Shown piece after piece: positions 33,870 through 43,615 of a DNA stretch of 64,000 nucleotides (the first letter of the stretch is position 1; every line of letters starts with the position of its first letter). Origin of the DNA: Halpernia humi (GTDB lineage Bacteria > Bacteroidota > Bacteroidia > Flavobacteriales > Weeksellaceae); NCBI RefSeq assembly GCF_900108025.1, contig NZ_FNUS01000001.1:310001-374000 (forward strand), given 5' to 3'. Made by a program: the position numbers and the translations under genes. The notes under the pieces were generated by a model, which did not search any database, was not told where the DNA came from, and worked only from the letters and a program-made list of their open reading frames with translations.

Positions 33870-33929
33870 GTGAAGTAGAAATCTTTAACAAAAAATTTAT
33901 TAGTAATTTTACCTAACAAAATTTTAGAA

Positions 33930-34160
33930 ATGGACATTCAAGCAGAAAAATTAGAATTGATGGAATTGCTTTTGCAAACGGATAGCAAAAGCATTCTAGA
34001 AAAATTGAGAAATGTTTTTAAATCTGAAAAAATAGAGATTGAGTCACTATTGACTGATGAGCAATGGGCAATAGTTGCAGAAGAAAGGATGCAATATCTT
34101 CTAGGAGAAGGAGAAAATTATTCGTGGGATGAAGCGAAAAAAATAATTAGAAGTAAATAA
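33930..34160 (+). CDS. putative antitoxin of a ParE-type addiction module
   Basis: The 76-residue acidic protein begins with helical AEKLELMELLLQTDSKSILEKL and ends with GEGENYSWDEAKKIIRSK. This layout matches small Bacteroidota antitoxins paired with ParE/RelE toxins, whose C-terminal helix wraps the toxin. The toxin-like gene starts 13 bases after its stop. The N-terminal part would bind DNA or dimerise. Assignment rests mainly on pairing and length. Confidence 0.75.
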   Translation: MDIQAEKLELMELLLQTDSKSILEKLRNVFKSEKIEIESLLTDEQWAIVAEERMQYLLGEGENYSWDEAKKIIRSK

Positions 34161-34172
34161 TTATTTCATTCA

Positions 34173-34460
34173 ATGATTTATAAATTAAAACTCAGAAAAA
34201 GAGCAGTAAATCAAATGCAGAAATCTTACGATTTTTATGAAAGTAAATCAATCGCTTTAGGTGAAAAATTTATATCAACAGTTGAAAAATATTTTGAAAG
34301 AATATCGAATAATCCCAAACATTTTCAAATTAAAAGAGAAGAAATTCGAGAGGCTTATATAAAAGTTTTTCCTTTTGTAATAGTTTACCAAATTATAAAG
34401 GACACAATTATAATTTATTCCATTTTTCACACCAGCAGAAATCCTTCGAAAAAAAAATAA
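34173..34460 (+). CDS. ParE/RelE-superfamily toxin
   Basis: The 95-residue protein is basic and has the ParE pattern: YKLKLRKRAVNQMQKSYDFYESKS, then LGEKFISTVEKYFERISNNPKHFQIKR, and AYIKVFPFVIVYQIIKDTIIIYSIFHTSRNP. ParE toxins inhibit gyrase, RelE relatives cut mRNA; the branch cannot be set by eye. It is encoded 13 bases downstream of the antitoxin and followed by a terminator. The pair is inserted between rpsO and pnp. Confidence 0.85.
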   Translation: MIYKLKLRKRAVNQMQKSYDFYESKSIALGEKFISTVEKYFERISNNPKHFQIKREEIREAYIKVFPFVIVYQIIKDTIIIYSIFHTSRNPSKKK

Positions 34461-34488
34461 AGCAAATTTTGAAAGTTTGCTTTTTTTT
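34460..34488 (+). terminator. terminator after the ParE-type toxin gene
   Basis: AAGCAAATTT and AAGTTTGCTT pair (one mismatch) and run into eight T residues. Confidence 0.8.
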
Positions 34489-34787
34489 AACACAGATTTT
34501 TATTTTAACTCGCAGACACGGTAAAATTTTTGCTTAAAGCAAAGCGGATACAACGGTTAAAATTGAAAATAAAGTGGTTTTTTTTTATAGTATTTAGTTT
34601 AAAAATTAATGCACTTAATTCTTTCATAAATTGTAACTGTAAATTTTGTCTAAACTAATTTTTCAAAAGTCTCAAGTCTCATATCTCCTACAATCTTATC
34701 TAAATTTTCAGTATCTTTGCACTCGTAAAAATAATTTTATAAAATAACCGCAATCAATACGGATTGCACAGAAGAAACAAACAATTT
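34489..34787. other. gene-free interval upstream of pnp
   Basis: No gene is supported here. It contains the pnp promoter box (TATCTTTG, 34712-34719) and an apparently transcribed leader of about 65 bases up to the ATG at 34788. The remainder is AT-rich without obvious structure. Confidence 0.55.
34712..34719 (+). promoter_or_regulatory. -7 promoter box for pnp
   Basis: TATCTTTG matches TAnnTTTG, 69 bases before the ATG. A TTG at 34764 also lies in frame but would start within the leader; the ATG at 34788 fits the family N-terminus. Confidence 0.6.
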
Positions 34788-36965
34788 ATGAATGCTCCAC
34801 AAGCAATTATTGAAAAATTTCAATTAAAAGATGGGCGTGAAATCACGCTCGAAACAGGAAAATTAGCCAAACAAGCCGATGGTTCTGTAGTCGTAAGATG
34901 TGGCGGAACAATGCTTTTAGCAACCGTTGTAGCCAGTAAAGAAGCCAAAGAAGGTGTAGATTTTCTACCTTTAACAGTAGATTATAGAGAAAAATTCTAC
35001 GCAGGTGGAAAAATCCCGGGAAACTTTTTTAGAAGAGAAGCAAGACCTTCGGATGAAGAAATTTTAACGATGAGATTAGTTGACCGCGTTTTGCGTCCAC
35101 TTTTCCCATCAGATTTTCATGCAGAAGTTCAGGTGATGATTTCATTAATTTCTTATGATGAAGAAGTAATGCCAGAGACTTTAGCTGGTTTGGCAGCATC
35201 GGCAGCGATTGCTATTTCCGATATTCCTTTCAACGGGCCAATGTCAGAAGTTAGAGTCGTAAGAATTGACGGACAACTTTCTATCAACCCAAGTATGGAA
35301 AATGCCGCAAAAGCAGATCTAGATATGATGGTTGGCGGCACAAAAGATTCTATCGTAATGGTAGAAGGTGAAATGAAAGAAATTTCTGAAGCAGAAATGA
35401 TCGAAGCCATCAAATATGCACACGAAGAAATTAAAGTTCAAATTCAAGCGCAAGAAAATTTAGCAGCAAGAATTGAATCTTCAAAAATAAAAAGAGAATA
35501 CTCTCACGAAAATCACAACGAAGAAATTCGCGCGAAAGTTTGGAGAGAAACTTACGATAAAGTATATGCAGTAGCAACATCACCTTCCGCAAAAGAGGAA
35601 AGAGCAGAAAACTTTAAGGCGGTTCTAGAAGAATTTTTAGCACAATATTCTGAAGAAGAATTAGAAGAGGTGAAACCTTTCGCAAAAGTATATTACCACG
35701 ATGTAGAAAAAGAAGCCATGCGCCAAATGATCTTAAATGAAGGTGTAAGATTAGATGGAAGAACTCCTTCAACCATTCGCCCGATTTGGTCTGAAGTAGA
35801 TTATTTACCAGGAGCTCACGGTTCTGCAGTGTTCACAAGAGGTGAAACACAATCTTTAACAGCCGTAACTTTAGGTTCTGTGAAAGATGCAAACATGGTC
35901 GATACAGTGGCAATTAATTACGATCAAAAATTCTTTTTACACTACAATTTCCCGCCATTTTCTACAGGAGAAGCAAGACCTTTAAGAGGAACTTCAAGAC
36001 GTGAAGTTGGTCATGGAAATTTAGCGCAAAGAGCCTTGGCGAACATGATTCCAACCGAAAATCCTTACACAATTCGAGTGGTTTCTGATATTTTAGAATC
36101 AAACGGTTCGTCTTCTATGGCAACAGTTTGCGCAGGAACTTTGGCATTAATGGATGCAGGTGTTCAAATTACGAGACCAGTTTCTGGGATTGCAATGGGA
36201 TTAATTACCGATCCAAAATCTGGAAAATTCACCGTTCTTTCTGATATTTTAGGAGATGAAGATCATTTAGGTGATATGGATTTCAAAGTGACAGGAACAG
36301 AAAGAGGAATCACCGCTTGCCAAATGGATATTAAAGTTGAAGGTTTAACCATGGAAATCATGGAAACGGCTTTAAACCAATCCAAAGAAGGAAGAATGCA
36401 CATTTTAGGTGAAATGTTGAAAACATTAGACGCGCCAAGAGAAGATGTGAAACCACACGCTCCGAAAATGGAAGTAATGGAAATTTCCAAAGACTTCATA
36501 GGTGCAATAATCGGACCTGGAGGAAAAATCATCCAACAAATGCAGAAAGATTTCGAAACTGTGATTGCAATTGAGGAAATTGGCAACATCGGTAGAATCG
36601 AGATTTCTGGTGTGAACAGAGCGAATATTGATGCAACAATCGCCACCATTAAAGAAATTTGTTTCGTACCAACTGTGGGCGAAGTTTACAACGGAAAAGT
36701 GGTGAAAGTAATGGATTTTGGTGCGTTTATCGCCATCGGAAAAGGGGTAGAAGGTTTACTTCACATCTCTGAAATTGAATGGAGACGTTTAGACAAAGTG
36801 CCTTACAACGAAGGCGATATGGTAGAAGTGAAATTTATGGGTTATGACGACCGCAAAAAAATGAAACTTTCCCGCAAAGTGCTTTTAGAAAGACCTCCGA
36901 GAGAAGAGCGTCCAAATAACGACAGACCGAGAGAAAATCGTCCTGAGAATAATAACCAAGGATAA
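34788..36965 (+). CDS. pnp: polyribonucleotide nucleotidyltransferase (PNPase)
   Basis: The product (725 residues from ATG 34788) has two RNase PH domains ([26 protein letters not shown]; later [17 protein letters not shown]). It ends with a KH domain ([20 protein letters not shown]) and an S1 domain ([28 protein letters not shown]), then a charged [10 protein letters not shown] tail. The in-frame TTG at 34764 would add an atypical N-terminus and is rejected. PNPase degrades RNA phosphorolytically and works with the degradosome. Its promoter lies at 34712. Confidence 0.98.
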   Translation: MNAPQAIIEKFQLKDGREITLETGKLAKQADGSVVVRCGGTMLLATVVASKEAKEGVDFLPLTVDYREKFYAGGKIPGNFFRREARPSDEEILTMRLVDRVLRPLFPSDFHAEVQVMISLISYDEEVMPETLAGLAASAAIAISDIPFNGPMSEVRVVRIDGQLSINPSMENAAKADLDMMVGGTKDSIVMVEGEMKEISEAEMIEAIKYAHEEIKVQIQAQENLAARIESSKIKREYSHENHNEEIRAKVWRETYDKVYAVATSPSAKEERAENFKAVLEEFLAQYSEEELEEVKPFAKVYYHDVEKEAMRQMILNEGVRLDGRTPSTIRPIWSEVDYLPGAHGSAVFTRGETQSLTAVTLGSVKDANMVDTVAINYDQKFFLHYNFPPFSTGEARPLRGTSRREVGHGNLAQRALANMIPTENPYTIRVVSDILESNGSSSMATVCAGTLALMDAGVQITRPVSGIAMGLITDPKSGKFTVLSDILGDEDHLGDMDFKVTGTERGITACQMDIKVEGLTMEIMETALNQSKEGRMHILGEMLKTLDAPREDVKPHAPKMEVMEISKDFIGAIIGPGGKIIQQMQKDFETVIAIEEIGNIGRIEISGVNRANIDATIATIKEICFVPTVGEVYNGKVVKVMDFGAFIAIGKGVEGLLHISEIEWRRLDKVPYNEGDMVEVKFMGYDDRKKMKLSRKVLLERPPREERPNNDRPRENRPENNNQG

Positions 36966-36987
36966 GATTTAATTCTTTTTATAAATG

Positions 36988-37016
36988 AAACTCCCGATTT
37001 TTTCGGGAGTTTTTTT
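36988..37016 (+). terminator. Rho-independent terminator after pnp
   Basis: AAACTCCCGA and TCGGGAGTTT pair perfectly over a T-rich loop and are followed by a T run. Confidence 0.9.
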
Positions 37017-37019
37017 GTT

Positions 37020-37127
37020 GCCAGATTTGTCGCCGATGCCGAAGCCATTTATTCCTACGAAGGCACGAAGGAAATTAATTCTTTGATTGTGGGGCGGAGT
37101 ATTACGGGGTTTAGTGCGTTTGTGTGA
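37020..37127 (+). pseudogene. C-terminal remnant of an acyl-CoA dehydrogenase (glutaryl-CoA dehydrogenase-like)
   Basis: One reading frame from 37020 to the TGA at 37125-37127 has no start codon but encodes [19 protein letters not shown], then [11 protein letters not shown]. The YEGT...I..L..GR..TG..AF pattern is the conserved end of acyl-CoA dehydrogenases, in particular glutaryl-CoA dehydrogenase. Nothing upstream, where the pnp terminator lies, belongs to such a gene. It is therefore a leftover of a deleted or rearranged gene. Confidence 0.8.
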
Positions 37128-37373
37128 AATATTGTTTAAATGTTGCCAATAAAAAAAATAAAACATATTATTCAAATTGCATTATCATTTCTGCACCTTT
37201 ACGAATGAATTCTACAGTCGCGCAATGATTTTTAACTATTTTTTTTAGACAAAATTGTATTTTTTTTCGAAGATACAGGCGAGACCGTCTTGCCAAGAGG
37301 TTTTTTTCAATAGCATAATTAATAATTTCATAATAATCAATAAATTGGTTAAATTGGCAAATATTTTTAAAAT

Positions 37374-37700
37374 ATGGCAAAAACACAAAATGATAATATT
37401 AGTGCAAAAGAAGTTTGGGAGAAACACCCAATCTCATTTTACTTAGGAAGTATGGTAACTGTTGCGGGTATTGTTTCCTTAATTTTTATATTTTATTTTA
37501 ATAATAGAATAGAAGACATTAAGTTGACATACGAGAAACAAGTTGAAAACTTGAAGTCAAATCAGGCTACCGAAATTGAAGTGGTGAAAATGAAAGTTCG
37601 TCAAGAAGTTCAACAAGGACAAGTTCAAGAAATATCTAATAACTCAAACGAGGGAAAGGCTTTTCAAGAGTTTCTTAATAATTATAAAAATAAAAAATGA
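37374..37700 (+). CDS. unknown membrane-anchored coiled-coil protein (first of a pair)
   Basis: I do not recognise this 108-residue protein. It has one membrane helix at about residues 25-44 (FYLGSMVTVAGIVSLIFIFYF). The following charged, helical segment (EDIKLTYEKQVENLKS and QEVQQGQVQE) suggests a coiled coil outside the lipid. It overlaps the next gene by four bases (ATGA), so the two are translated together. The 250 bases upstream are unusually AT-rich, lack a recognisable promoter and follow the acyl-CoA dehydrogenase remnant. The pair could belong to an accessory or envelope-spanning device, which is only a guess. Confidence 0.5.
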   Translation: MAKTQNDNISAKEVWEKHPISFYLGSMVTVAGIVSLIFIFYFNNRIEDIKLTYEKQVENLKSNQATEIEVVKMKVRQEVQQGQVQEISNNSNEGKAFQEFLNNYKNKK

Positions 37701-38386
37701 GAAAAAAAAATATAATATTTGTTTTAATATTTTTGATATTACTAATGTCTTTATTTTTTTCTGGGTATTACTATCGTAAATTTGAGGAAAATGAAAACGG
37801 TGTTTTTAATCAAATAAAAAAAGTAAAAAAAATTAATGATTCTATACCATTAAAAACTGATGACGCTCTAAAGAAAATCGTTCAAGATCAAAAATTAGAA
37901 ATTGATAGTTTGAAAAATGTTAAATGCCCTGAAACAAAGCAAGTTTATACCACAGGATTTAAAATGGATGGCAAATCTATTACAACAGAAGAACTTTTAA
38001 AATACGTAAACGAGGTAAGTGCCCAAAAGGACTACTATAAAAGATTATTTGAGGTTCTGCAAAAAAAATATAATGTTAAGATTTCTAATGTAAATGAAAA
38101 TAAGCAAGAAATTACTTATGATAATTCAAATTTACAAGAAGCATCAAATAAGTATAATGCGTTAGTAAAGGAATATAATGACTTAGTTGCAATAAAAAAT
38201 GAATTATCTAAAGAAAAAAATAAACTTGCTGTAAAGTTAGGCGATAGCGAGACCTCTAATAATAATTTAAAAACAGCCTTAGAGTTGATAAAGAAAAATT
38301 ATAATATAATCTATGAGGTTAAAGCGAAAAATGATTCTACAAATATAATTTCTGTAGATAAAATATCGCGTAGAAAAAACAAGTAA
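37697..38386 (+). CDS. unknown membrane-anchored coiled-coil protein (second of a pair)
   Basis: The 229-residue protein starts with an uncleaved-looking hydrophobic segment (about residues 4-24, KNIIFVLIFLILLMSLFFSG). It continues as a lysine/glutamate-rich, helical region with several coiled-coil stretches (KKKYNVKISNVNE, LVKEYNDLVAIKNELSKEKNK). No catalytic motif is visible and I do not recognise a family. Its ATG overlaps the stop of the preceding gene. A hairpin at 38391-38423 follows. A structural or tethering role is possible, but no function can be assigned. Confidence 0.5.
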   Translation: MRKKNIIFVLIFLILLMSLFFSGYYYRKFEENENGVFNQIKKVKKINDSIPLKTDDALKKIVQDQKLEIDSLKNVKCPETKQVYTTGFKMDGKSITTEELLKYVNEVSAQKDYYKRLFEVLQKKYNVKISNVNENKQEITYDNSNLQEASNKYNALVKEYNDLVAIKNELSKEKNKLAVKLGDSETSNNNLKTALELIKKNYNIIYEVKAKNDSTNIISVDKISRRKNK

Positions 38387-38390
38387 AACT

Positions 38391-38432
38391 AAATATTTAT
38401 TAAAAGGATGAAAATAAATATTTTATTTTAAA
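38391..38432 (+). terminator. terminator after the coiled-coil gene pair
   Basis: AAATATTTATT (38391-38401) pairs with AATAAATATTT (38413-38423), followed by TTATTTTA. Confidence 0.6.
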
Positions 38433-38469
38433 ATGAGCCGTAATTTCGCTACAAATACAAAACAAAACT

Positions 38470-39807
38470 GTGTACAATTACCCACCAAAAGTCAGCGAGA
38501 AAAATATCTGGAAAACCTTGTTGAAGTTGAACAGTGATCCGATCGCTATTATTTCTAAAAATTTTCAGGAACTGGGAAATACTTACACTTTACAGTCATT
38601 TTTGGTGAAAAAACGTTTTGTCTTTAGCCGCGATCCCGAACTGTTTGATTATGTGTTGCGGAAAAATCAAAAAAATTATGAGAAATCCGCCATTCAAACG
38701 CATGTTTTAGGGAAATATCTGGGCAAAGGTTTACTGACGAATACCGGCAAAAACTGGCTGAAACAACGCCGCCTCGTGCAGCCCAATTTCAGCAGTAAAA
38801 ATATAGAACTGCTGCATCAAACGATGATCGATGAGATCAACGCCACGATTGAAAGTCAGATCAAAAATGAAACGATCGATATTTATAAGATGACCAACAG
38901 TCTCACTTTTAACATCATCGCGAAAACCTTATTTGGTAACTCGATCGACTATACACAGATCCTGAGAATTTCAGATTCTATTACAGAAATTCAAAAAATG
39001 TTTATCAAAGAGGTGCGAAAACCTTTTTTGATGTCCTGGTATAAAGTCTCGGGACAACTGAAAAAACACCTTCAACTGTCGGATGAAATGCGTGCTGTTT
39101 TCAGGGAAATTATTCTGAAACGGCAAAGTGAAACGGGAGAATTTAATGACATTCTGCAAAATCTTTTGAACAGCAGATACGAAGACAGCGGCGAACCAAT
39201 GGCGATGGAACAGTTGATCGACGAAATCATCATCTTGTTCGTAGCCGGACACGAAACATCAGCGAATGCGTTGGCTTTTACCTTGTTTTTAATTGAAAAT
39301 AATGTCCCTGAAAAGCAATTGTTATTAAAGGAAATCAACGATTTAGGCGATGATTTTTTATCACTAAAAACGCTTTTTGGAAATTCTAAAACAATGACGA
39401 TCATCAAAGAATCTTTGCGTCTTTATCCGCCCGCGTGGATTATTGACCGCGTGGCTTTGGAGGATGATTCATTTAAAGAATTTTCTTGGGAAAAAGGGAC
39501 GATCGTAGAATTTTTGCTTTACGATATGCACAGAAATTCGGCTTACTGGGAAAACCCAAATTCTTTTCTGCCCGAAAGATTCGAAGATGAAGACGTTAAA
39601 AGCAAACCTTATTTCCCTTTTGGAAATGGCGCGAGATACTGCATTGGCGAACATTTTGCCTACATGGAAATGATTCTTTTTTTGAGATTATTTTATAAAA
39701 AATACCAGTTGGAACTGGAAACCAAAGAAATGAAAACCATCGCGTTGATTACATTACGACCCGTAGAATTAAGAGGGAAGATCGTTTCAAATTTTGTGGG
39801 TATTTGA
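38470..39807 (+). CDS. cytochrome P450
   Basis: The 445-residue protein has the P450 hallmarks. The I-helix oxygen motif is AGHETSANAL, the K-helix is IIKESLRLYPPAW, and the heme-binding loop is FPFGNGARYCIGEHFAY, with the cysteine ligand. It begins at GTG 38470 (YNYPPKVSEKNIW); an in-frame TGA lies a short way upstream and the nearby ATG at 38433 is in another frame. Some stretches, e.g. near 38761-38820 and 39181-39240, have about 45-48% GC by hand count, above most of this window, and the codon choice (ATC, CTG) differs from neighbours. Lateral transfer from a related species is possible. No redox partner lies beside it; substrate unknown. Confidence 0.93.
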   Translation: MYNYPPKVSEKNIWKTLLKLNSDPIAIISKNFQELGNTYTLQSFLVKKRFVFSRDPELFDYVLRKNQKNYEKSAIQTHVLGKYLGKGLLTNTGKNWLKQRRLVQPNFSSKNIELLHQTMIDEINATIESQIKNETIDIYKMTNSLTFNIIAKTLFGNSIDYTQILRISDSITEIQKMFIKEVRKPFLMSWYKVSGQLKKHLQLSDEMRAVFREIILKRQSETGEFNDILQNLLNSRYEDSGEPMAMEQLIDEIIILFVAGHETSANALAFTLFLIENNVPEKQLLLKEINDLGDDFLSLKTLFGNSKTMTIIKESLRLYPPAWIIDRVALEDDSFKEFSWEKGTIVEFLLYDMHRNSAYWENPNSFLPERFEDEDVKSKPYFPFGNGARYCIGEHFAYMEMILFLRLFYKKYQLELETKEMKTIALITLRPVELRGKIVSNFVGI

Positions 39808-39813
39808 TTTAAA

Positions 39814-39911
39814 AAATTTCATCAAAAACATTTCCCCAACCCTAAAGGGAGTATTTTTGATGAAATTTTGCGAGAAATTTTCCACCCTTTAGGGCTGGGG
39901 GAAAGAAAATT
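39814..39911. repeat. nested inverted repeats, possible non-autonomous element
   Basis: Two sets of inverted arms interlock. AAATTTCATCAAAAA (39814-39828) pairs with TTTTTGATGAAATTT (39854-39868). TTTCCCCAACCCTAAAGGG (39831-39849) pairs with CCCTTTAGGGCTGGGGGAAA (39885-39904) with one bulge. Repeats with CCCTAAAGGG ends recur in flavobacterial intergenic DNA. Confidence 0.6.
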
Positions 39912-39967
39912 TCAGATAATTAAATTTTTTTAGAACAGATTAAAACGTAATCAAATAATTAAGAAAA

Positions 39968-40300
39968 ATGATATTAAACCAATTAAAAAATTCACCGGAG
40001 AAAATAGATTTTAAAGAAGTCATCGCTTTTATTGAGGAGAATTTCGATTTTTCACCGACAAGATTCATCAATGGAAATACGGTAAATGAAGCCAATGAAA
40101 ACAACGGTTCCTGCAAAGTTTTCAGTTTTGCGAAGTTGCAGAATTTATCCAAAGAAGAGACTTTACATTTATTTGGTGCTTTTCATAGGGAAGATGTTTT
40201 AAAAAATCCGGACGGAAACGACCATCAAAATATCCGCAATTTTATGGAATTTGGATGGGATGGAATTTCATTTGAAGGTGAAGCATTTAGCAAAAACTAG
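39968..40300 (+). CDS. HopJ type III effector-family protein, copy 1
   Basis: The 110-residue protein matches the HopJ family (PF08888): FKEVIAFIEENFDFSPTRF, VNEANENNGSCKVFSFAKLQ, EETLHLFGAFHREDVL and HQNIRNFMEFGWDGISFEG. It is about three-quarters identical, by eye, to the second copy at 42045. Although named after a Pseudomonas effector, members occur in bacteria without type III secretion and are probably ordinary cytosolic proteins of unknown role. No secretion signal is seen. The gene lies between the P450 and rtcB. Confidence 0.85.
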   Translation: MILNQLKNSPEKIDFKEVIAFIEENFDFSPTRFINGNTVNEANENNGSCKVFSFAKLQNLSKEETLHLFGAFHREDVLKNPDGNDHQNIRNFMEFGWDGISFEGEAFSKN

Positions 40301-40528
40301 ATCAAATTATCTTCATAATTTGAGTGTTTTAAATATTTGGCAACGTACTTTCAAAATTATTTTTATTTAATTTAAAACTATGAAAAAAGCGCTGTATAGA
40401 AGAGTATTAATTTAGCCCGCACCAATCGTTTCAGCTTATGTGATGAAAAAAATAAATGCACCAAAAATGTATGAAATCAGTTAATGGATTTACCAAAATT
40501 AGTATTTACAAAATTTTTTAATATACCT
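40301..40528. other. short gene-free interval between HopJ copy 1 and rtcB
   Basis: Only tiny reading frames occur here and none resembles a known gene. The interval ends with the rtcB terminator. Confidence 0.5.
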
Positions 40529-40533
40529 CAAAT

Positions 40534-40560
40534 CAAAAAAACTCCCAAAAATTGGGAGTT
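40534..40560 (-). terminator. terminator after rtcB
   Basis: AACTCCCAA and TTGGGAGTT pair over AAA. On the minus strand the hairpin is followed by six T residues. Confidence 0.85.
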
Positions 40561-40565
40561 AAAAA

Positions 40566-41954
<1,389 letters not shown>

Positions 41955-42021
41955 TTAAATTGATAGTGCAAAGTAAATAGGCAATTGCGCAATCTTTTTG
42001 CGTAGTTAAAATTATTTTAAT

Positions 42022-42029
42022 TATTTTTG
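42022..42029 (+). promoter_or_regulatory. -7 promoter box for HopJ copy 2
   Basis: TATTTTTG matches TAnnTTTG and ends 16 bases before the ATG at 42045. Confidence 0.55.
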
Positions 42030-42044
42030 AGTAAATAATTAAAA

Positions 42045-42383
42045 ATGATGCTAGAACAACTAAGAAATTCTCCCGAAACAATCGATTTTAAAGATGTTAT
42101 AGCGTTTATCGAAGAAAATTATGATTTCACGCCAACGAAGTTCACGAACGGAAAAACAGTAAATGAAGCCAATGAAAATAATGGGTCTTGCAAAGTTTTC
42201 AGTTTTGGGAAATTAAATAATCTTTCAAAAGAAGAAACTTTGGCGCTGTTTGGCACATTTTATAGAGTAGATGTTTTGCAAAATCTGGACGGAAGCGATC
42301 ATCAAAATATCAGAAATTTCATAGAATTTGGTTGGGAAGGAATTTCTTTTGAAAGTGATGCTTTGAAATTGAAAGAATTTTAA
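42045..42383 (+). CDS. HopJ type III effector-family protein, copy 2
   Basis: The 112-residue protein is a paralogue of the one at 39968, with the same HopJ core (VNEANENNGSCKVFSFGKL, HQNIRNFIEFGWEGISFE). Differences lie mainly in the ends and in TFYRVDVLQ instead of AFHREDVLK. It is divergent from rtcB, about 100 bases apart, so the two may share a control region. The WYL gene follows 160 bases downstream in the same orientation. The function is unknown; conservation of both copies suggests that each is maintained. Confidence 0.87.
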   Translation: MMLEQLRNSPETIDFKDVIAFIEENYDFTPTKFTNGKTVNEANENNGSCKVFSFGKLNNLSKEETLALFGTFYRVDVLQNLDGSDHQNIRNFIEFGWEGISFESDALKLKEF

Positions 42384-42546
42384 CCTTGTCAAGGGTTTCA
42401 GCGAATCTCTTGCAACCCGACTTGAACGGAGCTCTTTTTTATATAATTTTTTATGCGGTGTGATAGTTTAAAAATTTTATAAAAAAAGCGGGAGTGGAAG
42501 GCGGATTAGTTGCCCAAATAAAATATTTAATAAATTTTTTCAAAAT

Positions 42547-43548
42547 ATGTCATCCAACAAAAACGCTCTTATTCGCTATAAAACCATTGATAATTGCCTC
42601 AGAAACAGATCGAAAGAATATACTTTGGAAGATTTGATTGATGTTTGTTCTGATGCTTTGTTTGAATTTGAAGGCAAAGAGTCTTTTTTAAGTAAAAGAA
42701 CAATTCAGTTGGATATTCAGAATATGAGAAGTGAAAAATTGGGTTACAATGCGCCAATTGAGGTTTACAACAAAAAATTTTACCGGTATTCTGATGAGAG
42801 TTTTAGTATAAAAAATATTCCTGTTACCGAGAATGATGTACAAATCATAAATGAATCTATACAATTATTAAAACAATTTAAAGATTTTTCGCTTTTTAAA
42901 CAAATGAGTGGCGTAATACAAAGATTGGAAGATTCTGTTTATTCTGGCCACAACCAGAAGTCTATAATTCATTTGGATAAAAATGAAAATCTGAAAGGCT
43001 TGGAGTTTATTGATGTTTTGTATGAAGCGATTTTGAAGAAAAAAGTGCTGAATGTAGCTTACAAATCTTTCAAAGCGAGGGAAATAAACCAAATGCGGAT
43101 TCATCCGCAATTATTGAAGGAATTCAATAATAGATGGTTTGTAATTTGTTGGCACAAAACGAGAATTTATAATCTTGCTTTGGATAGAATTGAGGTGATT
43201 TCTGACGATTTGGAAGAAAAATATATCGATAAAAACATAGATGCAGATGAGTATTTCAGCGAAGTAATTGGCGCAACTGTTTCTGAAAGAAACCGCCCAA
43301 CGAACGTTATTTTTTTTGTTGAAAAAAATAATGCACCTTATGTAAAAACCAAACCGTTTCATCATTCTCAAGAAATTTTAGAGGAACATGAAAATGGCAC
43401 ATTGTTTAAAATAAAAGTTCAACTCAACTTTGAATTAGAACGCATGATTTTAGGTTTTGGAGATTTAATAACCGTTATGCAACCTCGAAAATTGAAATTG
43501 AGAATAGAACAGACCTTAAAAAATGCAGTCAAAAATTATCAAGTTTAA
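42547..43548 (+). CDS. WYL-domain transcriptional regulator
   Basis: The 333-residue protein has an N-terminal helix-turn-helix region (about 5-90: IRYKTIDNCLRN, LSKRTIQLDIQNMR). A central WYL domain (about 140-225) follows with KVLNVAYKSFKARE, HPQLLKEFNNRWFVICWHK and YNLALDRIEVI, then a C-terminal WCX-like part (LERMILGFGDLITVMQP). WYL proteins bind single-stranded nucleic acid or oligonucleotide ligands and regulate stress or defence genes. The neighbourhood with rtcB suggests, but does not show, regulation of RNA repair in response to RNA fragments. The gene ends without a clear terminator. Confidence 0.9.
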   Translation: MSSNKNALIRYKTIDNCLRNRSKEYTLEDLIDVCSDALFEFEGKESFLSKRTIQLDIQNMRSEKLGYNAPIEVYNKKFYRYSDESFSIKNIPVTENDVQIINESIQLLKQFKDFSLFKQMSGVIQRLEDSVYSGHNQKSIIHLDKNENLKGLEFIDVLYEAILKKKVLNVAYKSFKAREINQMRIHPQLLKEFNNRWFVICWHKTRIYNLALDRIEVISDDLEEKYIDKNIDADEYFSEVIGATVSERNRPTNVIFFVEKNNAPYVKTKPFHHSQEILEEHENGTLFKIKVQLNFELERMILGFGDLITVMQPRKLKLRIEQTLKNAVKNYQV

Positions 43549-43615
43549 TTTAAAACTAAATTGAAAAAAAAGGTTTAGAATCATTTTTAAAAATTGAAAT
43601 TTTTTCGAAAGCAAC

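Noticed and set aside
34764..34787. TTG start eight codons before the pnp ATG
   Set aside because: The added residues HRRNKQF are unlike PNPase N-termini, while [16 protein letters not shown] from the ATG at 34788 is normal.
37168..37373. Minus-strand reading frames upstream of the coiled-coil pair
   Set aside because: They are short, low-complexity and overlap each other in several frames; composition fits non-coding AT-rich DNA.
39968..40300. HopJ as a true type III secretion effector
   Set aside because: No secretion machinery or signal is present. The family name derives from Pseudomonas, and members are widespread in non-pathogenic bacteria.
40390..40480. Small reading frames between HopJ copy 1 and rtcB as genes
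   Set aside because: They are under 15 codons and have no recognisable sequence or promoter.
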